DNA of 38,371 bases from an uncultured Eubacteriales bacterium. Its GTDB lineage: Bacteria; Bacillota_I; Bacilli_A; RFN20; CAG-288. Of this stretch, positions 7,908-15,625 are shown piece by piece. Made by a program: the position numbers and the translations under genes. Every line of letters begins with the position of its first letter. Positions within the stretch are counted from its first letter, which is position 1. The notes under the pieces are model-generated. The model ran no database searches. It was given only the letters and a program-made list of their open reading frames with translations, and had not been told where the DNA came from. The stretch spans positions 1 through 38,371 of the forward strand of contig ONBI01000011.1 in assembly GCA_900316035.1 (NCBI GenBank). Direction: 5' to 3'.

Positions 7908-8573
7908 ATGAACGAAATCATTTACGCTTTGGACGATGAGCAGTCGATTCTGGAACTTTATCAGGCCACTTTTTCGATGTCCGGTTATCCGTGTAAGACC
8001 TTTGCGGATGTTCCTTCTTTCTATGCGGCTTTGAAAGAACAGAAACCGAGTCTGATTCTACTGGATATCATGCTCCCCGGAGAAGATGGTTTAAGCGTTC
8101 TCAAAAGGTTACAGGAGAACGAAGAAACCAAAGATATCCCGGTGATTATGGTTTCGGCTAAGGGAGCCGAGACCGATAAGGTCTTAGGTCTCAACTTAGG
8201 AGCAAGCGACTATCTTGCCAAACCTTTCGGTGTTTTAGAACTCGTTGCCCGCGTCAAAGCGAATCTCCGTAAGTCCCATCCGCAGGCTACCTTTGAGTAT
8301 AAGGACTTAGTCATCGATGAAAAAGGGCATCAGATTCTTCTGAAAGGAACACCGCTGGTTCTTTCTGAGACCGAATATTCTCTTCTGAAATATCTCATTC
8401 TCCATTCCCGTACCGTGTTATCGAAAGATGTCATCATGGCCGATGTCTGGGGTATGGATCAGATTGTCGAAACCAGAAGTCTTGATATGTTTATCTCTCA
8501 TCTGAGAAAGAAGTTAGCCACTTCTTCTGCCATCATCGAGACCGTGAGAAGTGTCGGCTACGTACTGAAGTAA
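7908..8573 (+). CDS. phoP: Response regulator PhoP (OmpR family)
   Basis: DNA-binding response regulator for phosphate starvation. The receiver domain (about 1-115) has the DDE acidic pair, phospho-acceptor Asp in LILLDIMLPGEDG, the switch residue in VSAKG, and Lys in LAKPF. The winged-helix output domain (about 130-221) ends with IETVRSVGYVLK. The start at 7908 is chosen because the receiver fold begins there. The open frame upstream overlaps phoU and carries no homology. No clear Shine-Dalgarno is visible, so translation may be coupled to phoU. Its likely target is the repeat cluster ahead of pstS. Confidence 0.92.
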   Translation: MNEIIYALDDEQSILELYQATFSMSGYPCKTFADVPSFYAALKEQKPSLILLDIMLPGEDGLSVLKRLQENEETKDIPVIMVSAKGAETDKVLGLNLGASDYLAKPFGVLELVARVKANLRKSHPQATFEYKDLVIDEKGHQILLKGTPLVLSETEYSLLKYLILHSRTVLSKDVIMADVWGMDQIVETRSLDMFISHLRKKLATSSAIIETVRSVGYVLK

Positions 8574-8580
8574 AAGGAAT

Positions 8581-10218
8581 ATGAGAAAGAAACTGACTCT
8601 CTTCCAGTCGATCATCCTGATTCTGGCGTTAGGCATTGTCTTCACGGCCGGCCTCCTTTTTGCCCGTGCTTCGATCCTCAGCCAAGCCGAATCCAATGTC
8701 GTTTTTTTGACAAACGCCTATACGACCGGATTCAACGGAGATCTGACCGTCTTATCGGTCCGGGAAGATAACGTCCGTGAAACCGTGATTGCTAAGGATG
8801 GTACCGTTCTCTGGGATTCGAAAGAGTCTGCTTCCGAGATGGAAAACCATGCCGGACGAGAAGAAGTCATCGCTGCCTTAAACGATTCGCCGAAGACGGT
8901 TATCCGTTCCAGCGCCACGATGGGCGTAGAGCAACTTTATTACGCCGAGAAAAAGACCATAGATGGAACTGTCTATGTCATCCGTGTCTCCTATATGACA
9001 AGCGGATTGACGCAGTTCTTAACCGGTTATCTCCCTTGGATGATCGTTGTCACGATCGTCGCTTTAGCCTGTTCTATCACCGCTTCGGTTCTTCTTTCCA
9101 GCCGTGCGTTAGAACCTCTGAAGAAAATCGAACGCAATCTTTCCGATGTCGCTGTCGGAAGAGTTCCTTCTCCAATCAAGAACGAAGACAAAGACATTCA
9201 GGCGATTGCCGATAACATCAACGAAGTCTCTTCTTCTTTAGTGGAGACTATGTCTCAACTGAAAGAAGAAAGCAGCACGTTACAGTTGGTTCTCGATTCC
9301 GGAACCGATGCGATTGTCGCTATCAATAAAGACGGCGATATCGTCTTCTCCAATAAGAAATTCAATTCTTTCTTCCCGAGCGGAAACAAGTATCTTCCCG
9401 AAGAGATCAAAAAGACTTTCGTAGAGAAACCGGAACGTATCACCTTGAACGATACGCCCTATCTTGTCCGTGTCAGTGAGAACGATAAACTCTCTTTGCT
9501 GGTTCTCACTGATATCACCTCTCAGGTCAACGGAGAACAGGAAAGACAGGAATTCTTCGATGCCTCGAGCCATGAACTCAAGACTCCTTTGACTGCCATC
9601 AAAGGATTCAATGAACTGATCGGACTGAAGAGCGAAGATCCTCTGATCAAAACCTATTCCGCCAAAGTCGAAAAAGAGACCGATTGGATGCTATCGGTGC
9701 TTACCGATATGCTCCGCATCTCGAAATTGGAAAGCGAAGAAGCAGATCCGAATCTTCCTCTTCTGAATCTCGCTATGGTCGCGGATGAGATCTTCAAGGA
9801 GCTTCAGCCCTTAGCCGATAGCCGCTCGGTCACTTTGAAAAGCGAAGGAGAGATGGAAGAACCGATTTCCCATACCGATGCCTACTCTCTGATCAAGAAC
9901 TTAGTCGAAAACGGCATCCTCTATAACATCAAAGGCGGATATGTGAAAGTGAAGATGGAGGAGAACACCCTTTCCGTGGAAGATGACGGACAGGGAATCC
10001 CGGAGAAAGATCAGGCCCGTATCTTTGAACGCTTCTACCGCGTCGATAAATCGCGAAGCCGGGAAAACGGTGGAACGGGTTTAGGACTATCGATTGTCAA
10101 ACACATCAGTCTCAAATATAAAGCGAAGGTCTTCCTCACTTCCCGTCTCGGCTATGGTTCTACGTTCACGATCGTTTTCCCTATTCATAATCCTAGCGAA
10201 GAGAAGAAATCTTCCTAA
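8581..10218 (+). CDS. phoR: Sensor histidine kinase PhoR
   Basis: Membrane sensor kinase partner of PhoP, 545 residues. TM1 is at about 8-30, then an extracytoplasmic sensor region (31-148), TM2 (about 150-176), a HAMP linker, and a PAS-like domain (about 235-310, LDSGTDAIVAINKDGDIVFSN). HisKA carries phospho-His in SSHELKTPLTAIKGF, and the HATPase domain has the N box LVENGILYN and the G boxes DDGQGIP and GGTGLGLSIV. An AAAAGGAAT site precedes the start. It is the last gene of the phosphate operon, followed by a terminator. Confidence 0.93.
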   Translation: MRKKLTLFQSIILILALGIVFTAGLLFARASILSQAESNVVFLTNAYTTGFNGDLTVLSVREDNVRETVIAKDGTVLWDSKESASEMENHAGREEVIAALNDSPKTVIRSSATMGVEQLYYAEKKTIDGTVYVIRVSYMTSGLTQFLTGYLPWMIVVTIVALACSITASVLLSSRALEPLKKIERNLSDVAVGRVPSPIKNEDKDIQAIADNINEVSSSLVETMSQLKEESSTLQLVLDSGTDAIVAINKDGDIVFSNKKFNSFFPSGNKYLPEEIKKTFVEKPERITLNDTPYLVRVSENDKLSLLVLTDITSQVNGEQERQEFFDASSHELKTPLTAIKGFNELIGLKSEDPLIKTYSAKVEKETDWMLSVLTDMLRISKLESEEADPNLPLLNLAMVADEIFKELQPLADSRSVTLKSEGEMEEPISHTDAYSLIKNLVENGILYNIKGGYVKVKMEENTLSVEDDGQGIPEKDQARIFERFYRVDKSRSRENGGTGLGLSIVKHISLKYKAKVFLTSRLGYGSTFTIVFPIHNPSEEKKSS

Positions 10219-10224
10219 GAAATG

Positions 10225-10252
10225 CCGTGGAAATAAAAAACCGCGGTTTTTC
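10225..10252 (+). terminator. Terminator of the pst-pho operon
   Basis: CCGTGG (10225-10230) pairs with CCGCGG (10241-10246, one G-U pair) and is followed by TTTTTC. The overlapping palindrome AAAACCGCGGTTTT could also end transcription of the minus-strand gene at 10377-10743. Confidence 0.65.
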
Positions 10253-10376
10253 TTATCACAGAAAACAATGAATTTAGCGACAACAAGTTCAATACGAGAG
10301 CAAACAATCTTTGTCAAAGAAATTAGATTTTATCCTTTATAAGCGTTATCCGTCGTATTTTGGAAGCTCTGCTTTT

Positions 10377-10743
10377 TCAGCCACCCTTCTTCCTCGGGGG
10401 GGGGTCCGGAAGATCGATCCGTTCGATTTTAAAGACGACCGGTCTTGTTCCGTCATTGCAACAGGCAATCATCATGCGTTCATCCTTTGCCCATCCATGC
10501 ATGATGGAGCCACGCTGAAGAGCGGTATAGACATAACGGCTGATCGCATCCCAGGCTTCTCCGCAGAAGTGGCCGTTCATCAGAGGATAGAAATCATCTT
10601 TTTCGGGTGTGCGTTCTAAGAGAAATTCATCTCCTACCTTGAAGAAAGGACAAGGCCCGGATTTCGGATTTGCTAGATATTTATTTCTGTAAATCCGGAA
10701 ATACTTTTGTTTCCAGAATGGTTATTTTGTATTGATGTTTCAT
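10377..10743 (-). pseudogene. Frameshifted small protein of the TIGR04076 type
   Basis: On the minus strand an ATG at 10743 with upstream AGGGAGAA opens MKHQYKITILETKVFPDLQK and then hits TAA. One base out of phase the reading continues as YLANPKSGPCPFFKVGDEF, then HFCGEAWDAISRYVYTAL, MIACCNDGTRPVVFKIERID and a stop at 10377. Joined, this is a complete ~120-residue member of a small uncharacterised family I know as TIGR04076, with its conserved CPxF and ACC-DG-RPV motifs. The frameshift falls near 10681-10685, in an A/T-rich stretch. It is either a recent pseudogene or a sequencing error. A run of nine G (10396-10404) lies near the 3' end. Function unknown. Confidence 0.7.
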
Positions 10744-10883
10744 ACTTGTTCTCCCTGTATTAGTTACTTGTAAAACCGAGTATAAACCGGAAGGAAGAAA
10801 GAAACTACTTTCGAGATAGGAAAAGAGTTGTGGGAGAAAAAAGTAGGATGAAAAGTAACTCTGGGATTTCTTTTGCTCCGGGA

Positions 10884-10930
10884 GCGACTATAGAGGTATG
10901 GCTCTGGTTTTGAAACCGGAAAATAGTCGC
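10884..10930. repeat. Nested inverted repeat in a 370-bp non-coding stretch
   Basis: GCGACTAT (10884-10891) pairs with ATAGTCGC (10923-10930). Between them is a second hairpin, GGTTT-TG-AAACC. The surrounding region 10744-11116 holds no gene that I can support. It is A-rich and contains a possible -35 (TTGACT, 11056-11061) without a convincing -10. Confidence 0.4.
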
Positions 10931-11116
10931 GATTATATCCCCAAAAATAGCCAAATCGGGAAAAGAAATGTAAAATAATTTCTGAGAAAAACGTGAAAGG
11001 AATTGAGAAAGAAAAGCTTTATCGTAAGGACGAAATTTAGCCTTGGTAATTATGCTTGACTGAAACGAGATCTTCAAAGCAGTAAGTAAGACACATTAAT
11101 AACTGAGAAAACTAAA

Positions 11117-11605
11117 ATGAGCATTTTCCTGATTATTGCTATTGTTTTATCCGGCATTTGCGTTTTAGCAGGTGCTGTGCTGCTGATAAGGATAAAATCC
11201 TTTGTCACTTATGAACCGACCTACGATCATAAGAAACAATTCGATTATTGTTTCGGAGTTCCCGGGTGGGTTTCCATAGGAGAGTTTCTTTGCGCTATCG
11301 CTACAGCTATTCTAGTCTTTGTCGATTGCTGCTTTGATGGAAAGTTCAACAACAATCATGAAACAGTTTCTCTTGTTCTGATTCTCTCTGGAATGGTTTT
11401 AGGAGGGATTATCGGTGGACTTTATTGGAGCAAGGTAAAGAAGCCTTTCTTCATGAAGTATTTCCCTGAAGAATATAAAGCATCTATTAAAAGAGGTTTT
11501 TTTGCTCATACTTATACTGACGAAAGTCTCACGGCTCTCAACTTTGTTCTGCCACTCATTTCTCTAGGACTTGCTATCAGTATCTTAGTGGCTTGTTTCC
11601 TATGA
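11117..11605 (+). CDS. Small four-helix membrane protein, unknown function
   Basis: A 162-residue hydrophobic protein that I do not recognise. Predicted TM segments lie near residues 2-24, 53-72, 84-104 and 140-161, with polar segments between them (TYEPTYDHKKQFDY and KKPFFMKYFPEEYKAS). There is no good Shine-Dalgarno, only a purine-rich GAGAAAA. It is single, facing the convergent minus-strand gene 18 nt away. Confidence 0.6.
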   Translation: MSIFLIIAIVLSGICVLAGAVLLIRIKSFVTYEPTYDHKKQFDYCFGVPGWVSIGEFLCAIATAILVFVDCCFDGKFNNNHETVSLVLILSGMVLGGIIGGLYWSKVKKPFFMKYFPEEYKASIKRGFFAHTYTDESLTALNFVLPLISLGLAISILVACFL

Positions 11606-11623
11606 TGACAAAGCAACTTGTTC

Positions 11624-12223
11624 CTATGCTTCCAATTTGCAGTACACGTTCAATGTATCGAAGATGGTGCGCCATCTATCTTCCGGAATATGGTAATACT
11701 CATATTTCGGATAAGAGTGGCCTAACCAATCCTCATCGGCTTCCACATTCGTTTCCATTTCTATGAGTCCCGGAGCTAAAGAGATAGTCATCGCTGCATA
11801 ATTCTTGCCTTTCTCTTTGGAACGGATACGGATACCTTTTCCCGAGCTGGTTTCTTCTTCTTCGCTGACTGTTTTACTATCTGCTGAAGTAAACGGAATT
11901 TCTTTCATATCCAAATCAAAATCCTGGAAATTGCCTTCTAAGACATAAGTGACATTGCTGTAATCCATGGTCTCAAGATAGACATCCTTATCTTGGATAT
12001 ACTCGGCAAAATAATCCGGAGAAATTGCCTTCCGGATTTCGGAAGTTGTTTTATGAGCCTGTATTTGACCAGGGATAGAGGTAAGCAAAGGGATAATAAC
12101 GAAGAAAAGAAGCAAAGCGGAAAAATAGACTATCGCTATTCTCAGATTCAATTTCTGGATCTCATCCGGGGATTTTTTCTTCGTTGAATCTTCTTTTGGT
12201 GTTTCTGCTTCTTGTTCGGACAT
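11624..12223 (-). CDS. Single-pass membrane-anchored protein, unknown function
   Basis: A 199-residue protein not recognised. A charged N-terminus (about 1-27, rich in Glu and Lys) is followed by one TM helix (about 28-50, IAIVYFSALLLFFVIIPLL). An outside domain (51-199) is rich in Asp, Glu and Tyr, with little sign of catalytic motifs. The topology suggests an extracellular acidic domain anchored at the membrane. It converges with the plus-strand gene ending at 11605. No strong ribosome site precedes the ATG at 12223. Confidence 0.6.
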   Translation of the reverse strand: MSEQEAETPKEDSTKKKSPDEIQKLNLRIAIVYFSALLLFFVIIPLLTSIPGQIQAHKTTSEIRKAISPDYFAEYIQDKDVYLETMDYSNVTYVLEGNFQDFDLDMKEIPFTSADSKTVSEEEETSSGKGIRIRSKEKGKNYAAMTISLAPGLIEMETNVEADEDWLGHSYPKYEYYHIPEDRWRTIFDTLNVYCKLEA

Positions 12224-12329
12224 AATATGATCAAAGTCTTAAGAATACTTTATATGTTTAACTAAATTTTATCACTCAAGAATGCAACAAGCAACTAAAT
12301 TTGTTATTACTGAAAATAGAGACTTAAAA

Positions 12330-12355
12330 ACAAAAAATCACTCCTTTACGAGTGA
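12330..12355 (-). terminator. Terminator of the tRNA-Val/tRNA-Ser operon
   Basis: On the minus strand TCACTC (12350-12355) pairs with GAGTGA (12338-12343) around a 6-nt loop and is followed by TTTTTTG. It lies 90 nt beyond tRNA-Ser. Confidence 0.8.
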
Positions 12356-12444
12356 CTTTGTATCGGTGGATCTAAGAATCGAAAGGATATAAGACCGAAT
12401 CCCTATATATAAATTAATGATATAGAGTTCGGATACAACGCACA

Positions 12445-12536
12445 TGGCGGAGCAGGGGAGATTTGAACTCCCGCCGAGTTATACGCCCGCTGACGGTTTT
12501 CAAGACCGTTCTCTTCAACCACTTGAGTACTGCTCC
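12445..12536 (-). tRNA. tRNA-Ser (anticodon TGA)
   Basis: A 92-nt tRNA with a long variable arm, as expected for Ser. The acceptor is GGAGCAG/CTGCTCC, the anticodon stem is ACGGT/ACCGT with loop CTTGAAA (TGA), and the T arm has AGTTCAAATC. The CCA end is encoded at 12445-12447. It is second in a two-tRNA unit. Confidence 0.96.
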
Positions 12537-12543
12537 AGAAAAA

Positions 12544-12576
12544 GAAAAAATCTCTCAGAATCGCTTCCGGGAGATT
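12544..12576 (-). terminator. Hairpin between tRNA-Val and tRNA-Ser
   Basis: On the minus strand AATCTC pairs with GAGATT and is followed by a T run. It can stop part of the transcripts after tRNA-Val; no separate promoter for tRNA-Ser is evident, so it is probably leaky. Confidence 0.55.
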
Positions 12577-12590
12577 ATATCGCTTTGAGA

Positions 12591-12666
12591 TGGTGGGCGC
12601 TACAGGGCTCGGACCTGTGACCTTCCGCACGTCAAGCGGATGCTCTCCCAGCTGAGCTAAACGCCC
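12591..12666 (-). tRNA. tRNA-Val (anticodon GAC)
   Basis: A 76-nt cloverleaf: acceptor GGGCGTT/AGCGCCC (with a wobble pair), anticodon stem CCGC/GCGG with loop TTGACGT (GAC), and T arm with GGTCCGAGCC. The CCA end is encoded at 12591-12593. Confidence 0.96.
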
Positions 12667-12678
12667 AAAGCAAGAGTA

Positions 12679-12707
12679 ATTATAGGAATGCCATAGGGGC
12701 TTGTCAA
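12679..12707 (-). promoter_or_regulatory. Perfect-consensus promoter of the tRNA-Val/Ser operon
   Basis: On the minus strand TTGACA (12702-12707) and TATAAT (12679-12684) are both exact consensus hexamers with 17-bp spacing, 12 nt before the tRNA. This is as strong a sigma-A promoter as can be read from sequence. Confidence 0.93.
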
Positions 12708-12884
12708 TCTTTTTTTTACGCGTTTTGTAGGACCTGCCGATTCTATTAGTTTGGATTGTATATATTAAGAGGATGGTAACCGATTACAGAATCGTATACT
12801 TACTAACACAAACATCAACAAAAGTGCGAAATTATATTTTTGTTCAAAAACTATCTTTTCGAGGTTTCCTTTTGTGCCTAGAAA

Positions 12885-12893
12885 TGGTATATT
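12885..12893 (+). promoter_or_regulatory. Possible extended -10 ahead of the ATP synthase operon
   Basis: TGGTATATT lies 9 nt before the first start codon (12903). No good -35 is visible. If it is used, the mRNA would begin very close to the ATG. Between the tRNA promoter (12707) and this site, I see nothing else convincing in about 180 nt of A/T-rich sequence. Confidence 0.35.
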
Positions 12894-12902
12894 CAAAGGG
12901 CC

Positions 12903-13316
12903 ATGCAAAAACAGAAACTTGTGGCAAAAATCGGCTTCTTTATTCTTTATCTTCTGATCCTCGCCGGTGAGATTACCGTGCTGATCTTAAAAAGCTACGC
13001 CACTTCTCTTTATCTGCTGGTTCCTGCCTGTTGCCTGGTACCTATCTATCTCACTTTCGAACGGGTACCGAAAGAGACAAACTACCATGTTTTCCATCTT
13101 ATTCTTCTGATTCTTGCCCGTTACTTCTTAATCGCCGTCTCTTTGCTTCTTCCGGTTCTGCTTACGGTCTATATCTCCTCCTTGAAAGCGGATACTTCGG
13201 TGGTCTATACTTTTATTTCGGCAAGTGAAGTATTAGCGGTTTATCTGATTATCTTTCTGGAATATGTTCTCCCAGAAAAAGATAACAAAGGAAAACCTTC
13301 GGACTCAGCAAAATGA
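12903..13316 (+). CDS. AtpI-position membrane protein at the head of the atp operon
   Basis: A 137-residue protein with about four TM helices (near 8-28, 32-50, 60-85 and 95-118). Its place directly before atpB, overlapping it by 4 nt (ATGA), is that of AtpI/UncI, a helper for c-ring assembly. Sequence similarity to AtpI is not obvious to me, so the assignment is by position and topology only. AAAGGG lies unusually close (2 nt) to the ATG. Confidence 0.6.
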   Translation: MQKQKLVAKIGFFILYLLILAGEITVLILKSYATSLYLLVPACCLVPIYLTFERVPKETNYHVFHLILLILARYFLIAVSLLLPVLLTVYISSLKADTSVVYTFISASEVLAVYLIIFLEYVLPEKDNKGKPSDSAK

Positions 13317-14128
13317 ACTTCAAAAATGTTCTTAACCCCGACTTCGTCAAAATGATGTCGCCGGAATTCATCTGCTCGATGGTGGTGATGCTTCTCATCA
13401 TCGTCTTTTCTTTTGTTGTCTATTTCAAACAGAAAAAGGTAGATCCCTTAGAAAAACCGCATGGCATTGTCGCCTTAGCGGAGACCTTAGTCGAATTCGG
13501 CGATAAGCAGGTCAGCAACCTGATGGGATGCCCACGTTACTTCTCCAATTTTGCTGCGTATGTCATCCCTCTTTATGCCTATATCTTCATCGGTTTCTTC
13601 ATCGGCATGATGGGCTTCCCGATCTTCATCTATATCGGTCCTTCTTCCGAAGGCTATCTGCTCAATGAGAAGACTCTGTTCAAAGCAGTTCCTAACCCTT
13701 TTGATAATCTCGCTTTCACCCTATCCATCTCCTTCTTATCCGTCGTCCTCATCGAATTCACCAAGATGAGAACGCAGAAGTGGGATTATTACAAACAGTT
13801 CGTCTTCACTTTCCCTCCGCTATTACCTCTGGCGACGAACTTCACTCCGATGCTCTCGTTAGGAATCCGTCTTTTCGGTAACTCGTTTGCCGGTGTGTGC
13901 ATCATGACTTTGGTCTATGGCGCCTTAGACAGCATCGGCGGCGGTTGGGGATTAGTTGCATCTCCGCTCGTCATGCCCTTCTTACATGCTTACTTCGATC
14001 TCTTCAGCGGTTTCATACAGGCTCTTGTCTTCACCATGATCACGATGATGGACATTGCGCAGGAAGCTCCCGACATCGAGTCGGAGAAGCAAGTAGCCGA
14101 AAGTATGACGCTCAAAGCGAAGATGTAA
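13313..14128 (+). CDS. atpB: ATP synthase subunit a
   Basis: Membrane stator subunit forming the ion half-channels against the c-ring, 271 residues. Five to six TM helices are visible. The essential stator arginine lies in MLSLGIRLFGNSFAG, and the C-terminal helix region reads FLHAYFDLFSGFIQALVFTMIT, typical for the family. It is first of the eight structural genes and overlaps the preceding gene. Confidence 0.95.
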   Translation: MNFKNVLNPDFVKMMSPEFICSMVVMLLIIVFSFVVYFKQKKVDPLEKPHGIVALAETLVEFGDKQVSNLMGCPRYFSNFAAYVIPLYAYIFIGFFIGMMGFPIFIYIGPSSEGYLLNEKTLFKAVPNPFDNLAFTLSISFLSVVLIEFTKMRTQKWDYYKQFVFTFPPLLPLATNFTPMLSLGIRLFGNSFAGVCIMTLVYGALDSIGGGWGLVASPLVMPFLHAYFDLFSGFIQALVFTMITMMDIAQEAPDIESEKQVAESMTLKAKM

Positions 14129-14159
14129 AAGCCAGTGAATCTAAAGGAGGCTTTCAAAA

Positions 14160-14456
14160 ATGTTTATGCAAAATCTGTCTCTGCTTGCCGAAGTGGCCGA
14201 TAACGCCTATTCGGCAGCCGGTCTTCTCTACATCGGTATCGGTATCATCATGATCGCTATGTCTATGTCTTCTCTTGCCGAAGGTCTTGTCTGCTCCAGT
14301 GCGTTAAAGGGTATGGCGAGAAATCCGGAAGCTTCGAAGACCCTTCGTTCTTCGATGATTCTCGGTGTCTCTCTTTGCGAGACTGTCGCTATTTACGGCC
14401 TTGTCTTAGCAATCTTACTGATCTTCGTTTTCGGTCCGAACCAGATTGTCAAGTAA
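14160..14456 (+). CDS. atpE: ATP synthase subunit c with two-carboxylate ion site
   Basis: Proteolipid of the rotor ring, 98 residues, two TM helices joined by the polar loop ARNPE (53-57). Counting from this loop, the essential carboxylate of helix 2 is Glu74 in LCETVAIYG. The partner position in helix 1, Gln in classic Na+ rings such as Ilyobacter, is Glu41 (SLAEGL). Thr75 and Tyr79 match the Na+-site Ser66 and Tyr70. This two-carboxylate layout has been described for the Na+-driven Fusobacterium nucleatum ring. AAAGGAGG lies 9 nt before the start. The N-terminus is about 10 residues longer than usual. Confidence 0.95.
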   Translation: MFMQNLSLLAEVADNAYSAAGLLYIGIGIIMIAMSMSSLAEGLVCSSALKGMARNPEASKTLRSSMILGVSLCETVAIYGLVLAILLIFVFGPNQIVK

Positions 14457-14474
14457 GCGAAGGGAAAGGTGAAG

Positions 14475-15077
14475 ATGAAGCAGAAGAAAAGCGCTGCTTT
14501 CATCGCCCTCTGTTCTCTCCTGGTGCTCACTTCCTGCGACACCTCGAGCATCTCCGATTCGGTCGGAGATACGGTTTCGAATGCTCTTCCTAACCTTTGG
14601 ATCACTTTAGCCCAGTTAGGAGCATTCCTGGTCATGGTCTTCGTCTTTTTCAAATTCGCCTATCAGCCGATCAAGAAGAAGCTGAAAGCGCGGAATGACT
14701 ATGTCGAGAAAAACATCTCCGATTCCCGCAAATCCTTAGCGGAAGCGGAGAAGAAGGACGAAACCGCCAGTCAGAATATCAAGAACTCCCGCGTTCAGGC
14801 TCAGGCTATTCTCGAAGAAGCCAATAAGACGGCTTCTCACAGTGCCGACAAGATCCTTGCCGACGCCAATGCCCAAGCGGACAGCATCCGCGCTCAGGCG
14901 GAAAAAGATGCTGTCGAACGTCAGAAGAAAGCCGACCGCGATTCCCGTGACAAGATCATCAAGGCATCGATTGCGGCTTCCAAAGAGATTTTGGGCCGGG
15001 AGATTTCCGAACAGGACAACGAGAAGATCGTCAACGATTTCCTCACGAACATGGATGAGGGCGAAAAGAAAGAATGA
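14475..15077 (+). CDS. atpF: ATP synthase subunit b, lipoprotein form
   Basis: Peripheral stalk subunit, 200 residues. The N-terminus is a lipoprotein signal peptide (LLVLTSC, lipid-modified Cys21), followed by the usual TM helix (about 39-62, WITLAQLGAFLVMVFVFF). A long charged coiled coil (65-185) follows, rich in Ala, Lys and Glu. The b subunit of mycoplasmas is known to have this lipoprotein form; canonical b subunits lack it. The start ATG 14475 is preferred over GTG 14469, which lies inside the AAAGGTG ribosome site. The 3' end overlaps atpH by 4 nt. Confidence 0.93.
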   Translation: MKQKKSAAFIALCSLLVLTSCDTSSISDSVGDTVSNALPNLWITLAQLGAFLVMVFVFFKFAYQPIKKKLKARNDYVEKNISDSRKSLAEAEKKDETASQNIKNSRVQAQAILEEANKTASHSADKILADANAQADSIRAQAEKDAVERQKKADRDSRDKIIKASIAASKEILGREISEQDNEKIVNDFLTNMDEGEKKE

Positions 15078-15610
15078 TTTCGCAAGCGAGTCTGAAGCAT
15101 TACGCCTATGCGCTCTTGGATATCGGTAAATCCGAAAACAAGGTCGAGGTCTTCAAAAAGGACCTTGAGACTTTTCGGACGATAGAAAAAGAAAATCCGG
15201 GCTTGCTCAAACTATTAGCTTCGCCGATGGTTCCCGAAAAAGAGAAAGAGCAGATTCTTTCTTCTATCCGGGAAGCCGTCGATATTGAGACCTTCGGATT
15301 CCTTGAGATTCTCCGTAAGCGTCATGTGATAGAACATTACGAAGAGATCTATCAGGATTACCTCCATCTCTATCGGGAATACCACGGAGAACTGGAAGGC
15401 AGAATCTATACGTCTTTCCCGCTTTCGGAAGAGACGCTGAAGAAGACCGAAGAAGTCTTTTCCAAGAAGTATGGCCGCAAAGTGACCTTCAAAGTCTATA
15501 TCGATAAACGGATCTTAGGCGGCATGCGCGTCTATGTGAACGACACGCTTTACGATTATTCGCTCGAGACGAAACTGAATCGGATCCAAGACAAGCTTGT
15601 CTCGGACTAG
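15074..15610 (+). CDS. atpH: ATP synthase subunit delta
   Basis: Stalk subunit linking b to the top of F1, 178 residues. The N-terminal helical domain starts YAYALLDIGKSENKVEVF. The C-terminal signature region reads KKYGRKVTFKVYIDKRILGGMRVYVNDTLYDYSL, matching the family's D..liGG..i..gd...D.S pattern. It is translationally coupled to atpF by an ATGA overlap. Confidence 0.93.
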   Translation: MISQASLKHYAYALLDIGKSENKVEVFKKDLETFRTIEKENPGLLKLLASPMVPEKEKEQILSSIREAVDIETFGFLEILRKRHVIEHYEEIYQDYLHLYREYHGELEGRIYTSFPLSEETLKKTEEVFSKKYGRKVTFKVYIDKRILGGMRVYVNDTLYDYSLETKLNRIQDKLVSD

Positions 15611-15625
15611 GAAGGAGAGAAGAAC

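Noticed and set aside
12773..12902. Short open frame before the atp operon
   Set aside because: No ribosome site, low-complexity A/T-rich translation, and it runs into the first atp gene out of frame.
14469..14474. GTG start for atpF
   Set aside because: It lies inside the AAAGGTG ribosome site; ATG 14475 has proper spacing and starts the signal peptide.
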